Shown here piece by piece: positions 1-6,759 of a DNA stretch of 13,500 nucleotides. Each line of letters opens with the position of its first letter. Within the stretch, counting starts at the first letter, position 1. This DNA comes from an uncultured Planctomycetaceae bacterium (GTDB lineage Bacteria; Planctomycetota; Planctomycetia; Pirellulales; JACPPG01). The DNA lies in NCBI GenBank assembly GCA_945957305.1, contig CAMFLN010000015.1, forward strand, positions 1 to 13,500. The letters run 5' to 3'. Made by a program: the position numbers and the translations under genes. Under the pieces are notes generated by a model that saw nothing but the letters and a program-made list of their open reading frames with translations, searched no databases and was not told the origin of the DNA.

Positions 1-210
1 CGCTTGATGGACGTCATTGGTTACGATCGCATCCTCGTCCCTGAACCTTCGACAGTCGTCATCACGGCGTTCGGTCTTGCTGGCCTTCTTGCCCGGCTGC
101 AGCGACGCCGATCCCGCGCAAAAACCGTTACCGGCAAATCCCCATCGGCCGACAGGCGTCAGCCGCCCATCGGCGTGGCGCGCAAAGATCCGTGCAGGCG
201 GGACGAATAA
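1..210 (+). CDS. PEP-CTERM sorting-domain protein, C-terminal end only
   Basis: The reading frame is open from the first base of the window, so this is the 3' end of a gene that starts upstream. It contains a clear PEP-CTERM signal: VPEPST, then a hydrophobic stretch (VVITAFGLAGLLA), then an arginine cluster (RLQRRRSR). In known families this tripartite signal directs exported proteins to the envelope, where an exosortase-type enzyme is thought to process them. The body of the protein lies outside the window, so its function cannot be told. Odd feature: about 30 polar residues follow the arginine cluster before the TAA stop, whereas these proteins normally end a few residues after it. A lost stop codon or a small frameshift would explain this. 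Confidence is good for the signal and low for the natural end. Confidence 0.82.
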   Translation, partial: RLMDVIGYDRILVPEPSTVVITAFGLAGLLARLQRRRSRAKTVTGKSPSADRRQPPIGVARKDPCRRDE

Positions 211-260
211 CGCTCTGAGTCGAGCCCTCGCCCGCCTGACGCCGTCGCAGGAGCCTTTTT

Positions 261-1733
261 ATGTACGCTTTCCGTTTAAGTCACTTGCTGGCTGTGGCGT
301 GTCTGGTGCTGGGAGGGCCTGCTGCGCGCGCTGAGGAATATTCGCCCGAAGTACAGCAGCGGATCGCCGCGGTCGAACAAGGGCTGATTCCCGCGGTACG
401 CGTCAAGGGGCACACCAAACCGCGCTCGATCGCTCAGCGGATGGCGGGGGACCATGTGCCGGGCTTGAGTGTCGCGGTCATCAACAACGGCGCGATCGAA
501 TGGGCCAAAGGGTACGGAGTGGCCGATGCCGACACGAAGTCTCCGGTCACGCCCGAGACGCTGTTTCAGGCGGCCTCGATCAGCAAGCCTGTGACAGCGC
601 TGGCGGCGCTCAAGCTGGTCGATCAGGGACGGCTTGATCTCGATACCGACGTCAACAAGTATCTGCGTTCCTGGCACGTGCCGGAAAACGACTTTACGCG
701 TGAACATGCAGTCGACCTGCGCGGACTGCTCAGCCATACGGCGGGTTTGACCGTGCACGGGTTCCCCGGATACGCCGTGGGAGAACCGCTGCCCACAGTG
801 CCGCAAATCCTGGATGGCGCGAAACCGGCCAACACCGCTGCGGTGCGCGTCGACAAAACGCCAGGGCACGGCTTTCGGTACTCGGGCGGCGGAACGACGA
901 TCGTCCAGCTCATAATTACCGAGGTCACAGGGCGCGACTTTGCCGACGTGATGCGCGACACGGTTCTCCAACCGTTAGGGATGACCAAGAGTACGTACGC
1001 CCAGCCGCTGCCGGCCGATCGCGTGGCCGAGGCCGCCTCGGCACATGATGGAAAAGGACAACCGATCAACGGCCGCTGGCATGTGTACCCCGAGCAAGGG
1101 CCCGCCGGCCTGTGGACCACCCCGTCAGACCTCGCGCGCTATGCCATGGCGGTGCAACAAGCACAGCGCGGCGAGACCGACCAGGTCCTCAGCCCTAAAC
1201 TGCTCGGCGAGATGCTTACTCCGCAGGGGGGCGGTCCGGTGGGATTGGGGCCGTTCCTCACCGAAAAGCGAAGCTTGCGCACCTTCGGCCACGGCGGACA
1301 AAACCTCGGCTTTTCGTGTCAGTTGATTGCGCTTGTTGATCGAGGGCAAGGCGCCGTGGTGATGACCAATTCGGACGTGGGGCAGCGCACGCTCCAGGAA
1401 ATAATCAACGCCATCGCCGTGGTTTACGAATGGCCCGATTATCTGACGCCGGAGCGCGAAGCCGCCAGTTTTGACACGGGCCAGCTCGACAAGGTCGTCG
1501 GTAGCTACGCGTTGAATGTGGCAAGCGTGGCCACGATCTCGCGCCGCGACGATCAGTTGTTCGTCAAGTTTCCGCGGCAGCCCGAGATGGAGCTGTATGC
1601 GACTGCCGCTGCCGAGTTGGTTTCGGAGCAGCCTGACGTGCATGGTCGCTGCGAATGGAACACTGATGGCAGCGTGGCAGCAATCGTCTTTCAGCTTGGC
1701 GATCGCAAGATCCGGGCAAAGCGAGTGCCGTGA
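261..1733 (+). CDS. Exported serine hydrolase, class C beta-lactamase / esterase fold
   Basis: 490 residues. The N-terminus is a signal peptide (hydrophobic core 8-18, likely cut after ARA at about 24), so the enzyme acts outside the cytoplasm. The beta-lactamase fold spans about 55-390. The nucleophile motif SxxK is S106-I-S-K109, the second-box tyrosine is Y207 in YSG, and the third box is HGG at 344-346 in place of KTG. That set is typical of the family (Beta-lactamase, PF00144) that includes class C lactamases, D-aminopeptidases and EstB-like esterases. HGG rather than KTG favours an esterase or peptidase over true beta-lactam resistance, but the substrate is not predictable. Residues about 400-490 look like the small beta-rich C-terminal domain often attached to such hydrolases. 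The ATG is set by AGGAG at 249-253 and by the signal peptide. It lies 50 nt after the PEP-CTERM gene and converges with the permease. Confidence 0.92.
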   Translation: MYAFRLSHLLAVACLVLGGPAARAEEYSPEVQQRIAAVEQGLIPAVRVKGHTKPRSIAQRMAGDHVPGLSVAVINNGAIEWAKGYGVADADTKSPVTPETLFQAASISKPVTALAALKLVDQGRLDLDTDVNKYLRSWHVPENDFTREHAVDLRGLLSHTAGLTVHGFPGYAVGEPLPTVPQILDGAKPANTAAVRVDKTPGHGFRYSGGGTTIVQLIITEVTGRDFADVMRDTVLQPLGMTKSTYAQPLPADRVAEAASAHDGKGQPINGRWHVYPEQGPAGLWTTPSDLARYAMAVQQAQRGETDQVLSPKLLGEMLTPQGGGPVGLGPFLTEKRSLRTFGHGGQNLGFSCQLIALVDRGQGAVVMTNSDVGQRTLQEIINAIAVVYEWPDYLTPEREAASFDTGQLDKVVGSYALNVASVATISRRDDQLFVKFPRQPEMELYATAAAELVSEQPDVHGRCEWNTDGSVAAIVFQLGDRKIRAKRVP

Positions 1734-1752
1734 GCGTGCAGTCTTGGAAATA

Positions 1753-2706
1753 TTACACCGCGTTGTCGTAACGCATGATCAGCACCGTGGCGGCCAGCAC
1801 CACCGCGGCTCCGGCGAGTGCCAGCGGACTCATTCGCTCGCCCAGCATGACGCTGGCAATCAACACGCCAAAGAGCGGCACCAGGTACAGCGAAGCCGAG
1901 GCCACGGTGACTGGAATGTGTTCGAGCACGTAGAAGAACAGCAGCATCGAGACCGTATACATGAAAATGGCCAGAAAGGCGAACGCCAGCCACCCGCGCG
2001 TGTCGATCGCCGCAAGCGCCGACAGATCCAGCGGCTCGTACCACAGCAGGACCGGCAGGCTTGCCAGCGACGCCGTGATGTAGCTGTAGATCAATATCTC
2101 GACTTCGTGGAAGCGGGCCATCAGCCCTTTGCAGTACACGTTGTAGAAGGCTGATCCGAAACAGCCGACCAGGATCAGCAGATTCCCCAGCAGGTAATCT
2201 CGCTCGAAAAAGTCGCTGTTTTCCAAGTCGCGCACGCTCATCAGCGTGACGCCCACCAGGCCGATCACCAGGCAGGCAATCCGCAGTGGGGTCATTCGCT
2301 CGGCCAGCAGGAGCGAAGCCAGCACGGCGCTGAAGATCGGAATCAGCAGGTTCAGCACCGCTCCATTAGAGGCGAGCGATTGGATGACGCCCCACGTCAT
2401 GCCCAGTTGGGCGAGCACCTGCCCGGCGACTCCGGCCACGGCGAACTTGCTCCAATCGGCCGCACTGGGCCAGCGCGCCGTCGGATCGCGACGACGCAAC
2501 CGCACCAGCAAAGGGAGCAGCAAGAGTGTCGCCACGTAGAAAGGCAGAAACGTGATTGCGATCGGCCGGTCAGGCAGCTCAGCCTCGAGGAATTTGACCG
2601 CGGTCCCCTGTGCCGACCACATCAAACTGGCCGCCGCCAGAAGCAGCAAGAACCACAATCCACGCGCGCGGCGATCTACAGGAGGCGTGGGTCCATCGTC
2701 AGGCAT
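1753..2706 (-). CDS. DMT superfamily permease (EamA family)
   Basis: 317 residues, about ten membrane helices in two tandem EamA repeats (roughly 18-158 and 174-312). Each repeat carries the conserved GER/AER-M turn of the fourth helix: E136-R137-M138 and E290-R291-M292. This two-repeat architecture and length are standard for drug/metabolite transporters of the inner membrane. Family members move amino acids, sugars, nucleotides or drugs, and the substrate here cannot be read from sequence. The start is supported by a Shine-Dalgarno sequence (GGGAGGA on the minus strand, plus-strand 2717-2723) ten bases from the ATG. The gene converges with the serine hydrolase with only 19 nt between the stops. 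On its 5' side it follows the glyoxylate reductase gene in the same direction, but 222 nt with a hairpin element separate them, so a shared operon is doubtful. Confidence 0.93.
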   Translation of the reverse strand: MPDDGPTPPVDRRARGLWFLLLLAAASLMWSAQGTAVKFLEAELPDRPIAITFLPFYVATLLLLPLLVRLRRRDPTARWPSAADWSKFAVAGVAGQVLAQLGMTWGVIQSLASNGAVLNLLIPIFSAVLASLLLAERMTPLRIACLVIGLVGVTLMSVRDLENSDFFERDYLLGNLLILVGCFGSAFYNVYCKGLMARFHEVEILIYSYITASLASLPVLLWYEPLDLSALAAIDTRGWLAFAFLAIFMYTVSMLLFFYVLEHIPVTVASASLYLVPLFGVLIASVMLGERMSPLALAGAAVVLAATVLIMRYDNAV

Positions 2707-2788
2707 AAGAAAACAATCCTCCCACTGGGCAGCAGTTCACCTGAAAGATCATTCGCTCAAGCTGCAACGAAGTTAACGAGGCTTCGGC

Positions 2789-2866
2789 GTGCCACTGCCG
2801 GCTCGTCCAGTAGGGGATATCATTCCACGCTTCAACGAATACTGCTGGACAAGCCAGCAGTGGCAC
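2789..2866 (-). repeat. REP-like inverted repeat pair between two minus-strand genes
   Basis: Arm one is 2789-2812 and arm two is 2840-2866. Read against the reverse complement of arm two, arm one matches at 21 of 24 positions, with a 27-nt loop between. Arm two is itself a hairpin (ACTGCTGG, loop ACAAG, CCAGCAGT, flanked by GGCAC). On the minus strand, the direction of both flanking genes, two of the three mismatches become G-U pairs, so the RNA hairpin would be better paired than the plus-strand version. The element lies in the 3' region of the glyoxylate reductase gene. I believe similar CACTGCTGG...CCAGCAGTG palindromes recur in Pirellulales genomes, but that is memory and was not tested. 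Confidence 0.72.
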
Positions 2867-2928
2867 ACCTTCTCTTTTATTTTGCAACCCAGCGATGTTG
2901 TCTTTGGCAGCGTGCTGCACTGCACCTG

Positions 2929-3918
2929 CTACTTGCGACGAGCGGCGACCTCGGGATTGACCCAGGCTCGCAGCGGCTGGCCGGTGACCCCGGCGATCAG
3001 GTTATCGGCCGCGATCTCGGCCATGGCGTTGCGGCTCGATACGGTGGCGCTCGCGATATGCGGCGCGACGATGCAATTCGGCAGCCTGAGCAACGGATTG
3101 TCGGTGCGCGGCGGCTCGGGGTCAGTCACGTCGAGCCCCGCGGCGAAGATCGTTCCCTGCTGCAAAGCCTCGACCAAATCAGGTTCGACCACCAGCGGTC
3201 CGCGTGCTGTGTTCACAAAGACCGCGGTCGGCTTCATCTTCTTGAACGTCGCCGTATTGAACATGCCGCGCGTCGTGTCGTTCAGGTCGGTGTGGACCGA
3301 AATGAAGTCGGACTCGGCCAGCAACCGGTCGAGGTCGACGCGCGTGGCCGACAATTCCTTTTCGGCCGTCGCATTGGGGTGCAGGTCGTGATACAGCACC
3401 TTCATTCCCCAACCGCCGTGGCAACGTTTAGCCATGGCAAAGCCGATGCGTCCCATGCCCACGATGCCGATCGTGCGGCCAACCAGGTCCTGCCCGATAT
3501 GCCCCAGTGGCTCCCAGGTCTTCCAATGCCCTTGCTCGGCGTACTTTTGCGATTCGACAATCCGCCGAGCGGCGGAAATCAACAGCGAAAAAGCCATGTC
3601 CGCCGTGGCGTCGGTCAGAACGCCGGGGGTGTTGCCGACACAGATGCCGCGCTCTGTGGCAGCTGGAACGTCGATATTGTTGAAGCCCACCGCGTAGTTG
3701 CTGACAACCTTCAGTCGCGGCGCGGAGTCAAGCAGCGCGCCGTCGATGCGCTCGGTCAACAGCGACAACAGGCCGTCGCACCCGGCAACCCGCTTGCGCA
3801 ACTCGTCGGCCGAGGGCGGCAGCGGCTCGCTCCACACATCGGCGTCGCACGCCTCGCGAACTTTCTTTAAACCGGCCTCGGGGATGAGCCGGGTGACAAA
3901 CACTTTGGGCTTGGGCAT
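2929..3918 (-). CDS. D-glycerate dehydrogenase / glyoxylate (hydroxypyruvate) reductase, D-isomer 2-hydroxyacid dehydrogenase family
   Basis: 329 residues from the chosen ATG. Members reduce glyoxylate to glycolate or hydroxypyruvate to D-glycerate with NAD(P)H in the cytoplasm. The NAD-binding loop is GMGRIG at 154-159, after an N-terminal substrate domain with the NYAVGFNNID segment (about 74-83). The catalytic triad is visible: R239 in NTARGP, E268 in DPEPP, and H287 in APHIASAT. The PHIASAT ending and the lack of an ACT domain point to the GyaR/GRHPR subgroup rather than SerA. The frame is open upstream to a TTG at 3987, but homology begins at MPKPKVFVTR, so the ATG at 3918 was chosen. 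No good Shine-Dalgarno sequence precedes it, which leaves some doubt about the start. The gene stands alone, divergent from the membrane protein gene. Confidence 0.93.
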   Translation of the reverse strand: MPKPKVFVTRLIPEAGLKKVREACDADVWSEPLPPSADELRKRVAGCDGLLSLLTERIDGALLDSAPRLKVVSNYAVGFNNIDVPAATERGICVGNTPGVLTDATADMAFSLLISAARRIVESQKYAEQGHWKTWEPLGHIGQDLVGRTIGIVGMGRIGFAMAKRCHGGWGMKVLYHDLHPNATAEKELSATRVDLDRLLAESDFISVHTDLNDTTRGMFNTATFKKMKPTAVFVNTARGPLVVEPDLVEALQQGTIFAAGLDVTDPEPPRTDNPLLRLPNCIVAPHIASATVSSRNAMAEIAADNLIAGVTGQPLRAWVNPEVAARRK

Positions 3919-4206
3919 GGCGGATTTCACTGCACTACGGGGAGGATACGGGGCAGAAAACGAGAATTCCCCAGCATACCTGGGCAATCGATGGCGACAA
4001 CGGTCCCCCCACGACCAGGTCTCGCCTGGTAGGGCTGTCAGAAACGCACAGCGGGCCGAATTTAACCGCTCGGCCTGTTAGGCCTCGGCACGCTCAATGC
4101 GGGATTATGGGGGCGCCGGCGATTCTCGCGGCGATCGTCCCCTGCCGTGCGATCCTGAATCGTTCGCCCGTCGACGTTTGGCAACCTCCATCGTCATGAG
4201 GCGCCC
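3919..4206. other. Intergenic region with several small inverted repeats, no gene seen
   Basis: This is the left part of the gap between the divergent glyoxylate reductase and membrane protein genes. It holds four short perfect inverted repeats: CCCAG/CTGGG at 3970-3984, ACCAGG/CCTGGT at 4014-4030, GGCCGA/TCGGCC at 4054-4075, and GGCCT/AGGCC at 4072-4084. None is followed by a T-run, so they are not terminators. No coding frame with plausible composition and no tRNA was found. The leader of the minus-strand reductase must start here. At this GC content some hairpins arise by chance. Confidence 0.4.
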
Positions 4207-4224
4207 TTGTGGACATGTCCACAA
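4207..4224. promoter_or_regulatory. Perfect 18-bp palindrome, probable repressor operator
   Basis: TTGTGGACATGTCCACAA is identical to its own reverse complement. Beyond it, GCCC at 4203-4206 and GGGC at 4227-4230 continue the symmetry after a 2-nt offset on the right. It overlaps the candidate -35 box of the promoter for the downstream membrane protein gene, centred about 31 nt before the expected transcription start. That is a typical place for a dimeric repressor to bind. No regulator gene is adjacent, so the binding protein is unknown. Confidence 0.55.
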
Positions 4225-4239
4225 ATGGGCATTTAGAAT
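4210..4239 (+). promoter_or_regulatory. Candidate sigma70-type promoter for the membrane protein gene
   Basis: TGGACA at 4210-4215 (5 of 6 to TTGACA), an 18-nt spacer, and TAGAAT at 4234-4239 (5 of 6 to TATAAT). Transcription would begin near 4246. The -35 box lies inside the palindrome at 4207-4224, so binding there should block RNA polymerase. An AGGAGG at 4241-4246 would then fall at the very start of the transcript, 31 nt before the ATG. Confidence 0.5.
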
Positions 4240-4277
4240 TAGGAGGTTTTGCAATTCTGAAGTAAGTCGGCGGCGCC

Positions 4278-4919
4278 ATGAGCATGCCAACTTCCACCGG
4301 CGACACACCAGTCGTACCCGCCTTAGGATCGGCGGATTTTCAGGAGTTCATTCGCGAGCAATCTCGCTCGGCCTGGGATCGCGCTCTGTCGATGTGGCTG
4401 GTTCGGATCCCCATCGCGGCGTTTGCCTTGCTTTACGGCATTCTTGCGATTCTCGTAGTTCTGAAGGACAGCCCAGATGGTCCACTCACCCGCATCTTTA
4501 ACGCCGCTTGTACGCTCGGCTTTGCCCTCTATTTTGGCTCTATCGCAGTATTAGGTCGCTCGCGTCCGATAAAACGCCCCCGGCACGGTTGGAATATGCG
4601 CCGCATTCGATGGACTTGTGCATTTGTCGCGTGCGCACTGGCAGCACTGCTGTTCATTGCGGTCGTCTACCGCCTGGATCATCCACCGTTTGACCGCCAC
4701 GCGGAGCAAGAGTCGGGACGACTACTGCGAGAGGTCAATTCGCATTCCTATGGCGATCCGTGGGCGGCATTCTGTGTGCCGATGTGGATCACGGTCGAAT
4801 TGACTTGGTTTGCACTCACTGGGCATGCATCGCCGGTGGTCGCCTATTTAAAAAGAAAGTGGCAGACCGCCGCAAGAAGCACTGACGTTCACAGTGCAGC
4901 ATCTAGACGACCCGGTTAG
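4278..4919 (+). CDS. Unknown integral membrane protein, four predicted helices
   Basis: 213 residues; the family is not recognised. Hydrophobic segments at about 40-63, 74-93, 112-131 and 162-182 suggest four membrane helices. Basic loops (RSRPIKRPRHGWNMRRIR at about 94-111, and KRK near 192) should face the cytoplasm by the positive-inside rule. The N-terminal 38 residues and the C-terminal 25 are polar. No enzymatic motif is visible. The start is uncertain: ATG at 4278 and 4284 are both possible. The strong AGGAGG at 4241-4246 is too far away, and an in-frame TAA at 4263 rules out a longer protein. The coherent alternation of helices and charged loops argues for a real gene. It converges with the WD40 gene, 11 nt between stops. 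The palindrome upstream implies regulated expression. Confidence 0.75.
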   Translation: MSMPTSTGDTPVVPALGSADFQEFIREQSRSAWDRALSMWLVRIPIAAFALLYGILAILVVLKDSPDGPLTRIFNAACTLGFALYFGSIAVLGRSRPIKRPRHGWNMRRIRWTCAFVACALAALLFIAVVYRLDHPPFDRHAEQESGRLLREVNSHSYGDPWAAFCVPMWITVELTWFALTGHASPVVAYLKRKWQTAARSTDVHSAASRRPG

Positions 4920-4930
4920 GAAATACAGCC

Positions 4931-6244
4931 CTAGGCGGGCTTCTCGGGCGTCTTAGGTGCCTCAGCCGGCTTCGCTTCTTCCTTCGGAGGCTCGGGCTTC
5001 TTCTCTTCCGGCTTCGCCGCTTCGGCAGGTTTGGCTGCCTCGGCCGGTTTGGCCTCTTCCGGCTTCTTTTCTTCGGCCTTCGCGGGCTCGGCGGGCTTGG
5101 CCGGTTCAGCCGGCTTCGCCTCTTCCGGTTTTGCGGCTGCTTCGGCGGGCTTGGCTGGCTCGGCCGCCTTCGCCGCATCGGCGGCTTGTGGCGCCGCGGG
5201 CTGAGCTGCGGCGGGGGCAGTGCGCGGGAAGACCTCTTGGAACTCCAGCTTCTGCACGAACTTCACCAACCGGGCACCGTCCCCTTGGCTCCCCACGGCC
5301 AGAGCTTGACCATTAGGGGCAAAAGCCACGCTCCAGACCGTACCTTCAAGGCCGCCGAACGTGCCCATCTCTTGGCGGCTGTCGACGTTCCACAGCTTGG
5401 CGCTGTGATCGTGGCTGCCGGTGGCCAGAATTTTGCCGTCGGGCGAGAAGCGAATGCTGGTCACCCAATTCTTATGTCCAGCGAGCGCTGCCAGTTCCTT
5501 GGCCGTGGCGACATCCCACAGCTTGGCCGTGCGATCCGCACTTCCCGAGGCGAGCAGCTTGCCATCGGGCGAGAAGGCGACGGCGTTGACTCCATCGGCA
5601 TGCCCTTCGAGCTTGGCTTTACTCGTCCCGGCGGCGACGTCCCACAATTGCACGGTCTTGTCGCCGCTGGCCGTGGCCACGGTCGCGCCGTCGGGTGAAA
5701 AGGCGATGCCCCCCACGGTGCCGGTATGACCGGCGAAGGCCTTCACTTCCGCCCCCGTGTTCGGATCGAGCAATTTGGCCGTCATGTCTTCACTGGCGCT
5801 GGCCAGCAGTTTGCCGTCCGGCGAAAAGACCAGGGCCGTGATCCAATGCTTGTGCGGTTGGACCGAAGCTTTTTCCTTGCCGCTTTCCAGGTCCCACAGC
5901 TTGAGGATGCCGTCGTAGCTGCCGGTGGCGAGCGTCTTGCCATCGGGCGAGAAGGCCACGGACCAGACGGCGCTTTGATGACCGTCGAGCTTGGCCTTTT
6001 CCTTGCCAGTCGCGACGTCCCACAGTTTGACCTCGCCCGGCCGGTACAAGAGCGTCTGGCCGCCGACGGTGGCGAGCGTATTCCCGTCGGGCGAGTAGGC
6101 CAGGGCCGTGACCCAATTGCGGTTTGTCGCGAGCGTGGCGGGCTCGTCGGCCAAGGCGTGCGGCGTCCACAGGCTGAGCAGGGCGGCAATCGTGACAAGA
6201 CCGAGGACCATTTGCTGGTCTTTTGGCTGGTAGCGGCGGGGCAT
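4931..6244 (-). CDS. Exported WD40-repeat beta-propeller protein with Ala/Lys/Pro/Glu tail
   Basis: 437 residues. An N-terminal signal sequence (hydrophobic 13-31, likely cut near ALA at 32) indicates export. Seven WD40 repeats of about 42 residues follow between about 43 and 336, each with the FSPDGK-type turn and, in most, a KLWD-type end. Seven repeats are enough for one closed propeller, a binding scaffold with no catalysis of its own. The last repeat is degenerate (FAPNGQ, no WD), as often seen where the ring closes. Residues 342-437 are a low-complexity tail of repeated KPAE/KPEE units, rich in A, K, P and E, probably extended and disordered. It could span or anchor to the envelope. The start is supported by GGAGAG eight nt before the ATG at 6244; a second ATG at residue 12 would still leave a signal peptide. 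Ligand unknown. Confidence 0.93.
   Translation of the reverse strand: MPRRYQPKDQQMVLGLVTIAALLSLWTPHALADEPATLATNRNWVTALAYSPDGNTLATVGGQTLLYRPGEVKLWDVATGKEKAKLDGHQSAVWSVAFSPDGKTLATGSYDGILKLWDLESGKEKASVQPHKHWITALVFSPDGKLLASASEDMTAKLLDPNTGAEVKAFAGHTGTVGGIAFSPDGATVATASGDKTVQLWDVAAGTSKAKLEGHADGVNAVAFSPDGKLLASGSADRTAKLWDVATAKELAALAGHKNWVTSIRFSPDGKILATGSHDHSAKLWNVDSRQEMGTFGGLEGTVWSVAFAPNGQALAVGSQGDGARLVKFVQKLEFQEVFPRTAPAAAQPAAPQAADAAKAAEPAKPAEAAAKPEEAKPAEPAKPAEPAKAEEKKPEEAKPAEAAKPAEAAKPEEKKPEPPKEEAKPAEAPKTPEKPA
4934..5221 (-). repeat. Low-complexity coding repeat, AKPAE/KPEE tail of the WD40 protein
   Basis: Imperfect tandem repeats of short GCC/AAG/CCG/GAG-type codon units encode residues 342-437 of the WD40 protein. 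On the plus strand they appear as recurring ggcttcgcc and ggcttggc-type words. Slippage in this tract should make its length vary between strains. Confidence 0.75.
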
Positions 6245-6276
6245 GGGATGTTCTCTCCAAGACGCGCGGATGGTGG

Positions 6277-6317
6277 GCGGTGTGCGGAGGGCCCGTCGGG
6301 CAGACCCGACCCACCGC
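6277..6317. repeat. Nested inverted repeat in the leader of the WD40 gene
   Basis: The inner stem is GTCGGG (6295-6300) with CCCGAC (6305-6310) around the loop CAGA. The outer stem is GCGGTG (6277-6282) with CACCGC (6312-6317). On the minus strand the element lies about 33-73 nt before the WD40 start codon, so it would be in or near the 5' leader. There is no T-run next to it. It could be a dispersed intergenic palindrome or a leader structure. Confidence 0.45.
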
Positions 6318-6405
6318 TAGGTTTGACCTGGATATCGTAACTATCGTAATCCGTATTCCGGACGTTCGCTACGACGATCCGCCACCCAAATCGCCTGCGG
6401 AATCC

Positions 6406-6433
6406 TTGTTCTGCGGGGCGGTAAGTCTAGAAT
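6406..6433 (+). promoter_or_regulatory. Possible promoter for the small basic protein gene
   Basis: TTGTTC (6406-6411), a 16-nt spacer and TAGAAT (6428-6433; 5 of 6 to TATAAT). The -35 match is weak. The start of transcription would be near 6440, giving a leader of about 60 nt. The same TAGAAT hexamer occurs in the promoter candidate at 4234-4239. Confidence 0.3.
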
Positions 6434-6500
6434 CATGGGTTCCAGCCGCACTCACGTGGGTGCGCCAGCAGGAACAGTCACCGCAGGAGTGTAGCGACCC

Positions 6501-6680
6501 ATGTCAGGACCGATTGTGCGATCCGGCCCCAGCCCCGAGTTTTCCAAGAATTGGGACAGCGTCTTCGGCGGCAAGAAGAAGAGCGCGGGCACCACGGCCA
6601 AGAAGACCAAGGCGCCGGCCCAATCGGCCAAGAAGGCGGCAGCCAAGACGGCGAAAAAAGCTGCGAAGAAGAAAAAGTAG
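6501..6680 (+). CDS. Small Lys/Ala-rich basic protein, 59 residues (MSGPIVR start)
   Basis: A 59-residue frame with ATG at 6501, TAG at 6678, and AGGAG at 6485-6489 eleven nt upstream. The first half has a distinct motif: MSGPIVRSGPSPEFSKNWD, then VFGGKKK (about 21-27). The second half is a lysine/alanine/threonine tail with repeated AKK steps, ending in KKKK. Sixteen of 59 residues are lysine. The tail resembles histone H1-like and other bacterial nucleic-acid-binding tails, so DNA or RNA contact is a fair inference, though no fold or catalytic motif is present. I recall short planctomycete proteins with the same MSGPIVR...NWD...FGGKK start, which would make this a lineage-specific family; that is memory only. 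It stands alone between the minus-strand WD40 gene and a convergent gap. The AAG-rich tail and good ribosome site make a chance frame unlikely. Confidence 0.8.
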   Translation: MSGPIVRSGPSPEFSKNWDSVFGGKKKSAGTTAKKTKAPAQSAKKAAAKTAKKAAKKKK

Positions 6681-6759
6681 CGCTGATTCGCGCACTGTGA
6701 ACTCGTTGCCGGGGCGTAGCAGGCGCTCTTCTTACGCCTATCAGGAGAGGACCTGCGGC

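Noticed and set aside
261..1733. Calling the serine hydrolase an antibiotic-resistance beta-lactamase
   Set aside because: The third box is HGG rather than KTG and there is an extra C-terminal domain, which fits esterase or peptidase relatives better. Resistance cannot be inferred.
2380..3870. Long plus-strand frame (496 codons)
   Set aside because: It runs antisense through both the permease and the glyoxylate reductase and across the gap between them. The translation is Arg/Gln/His-rich without domains.
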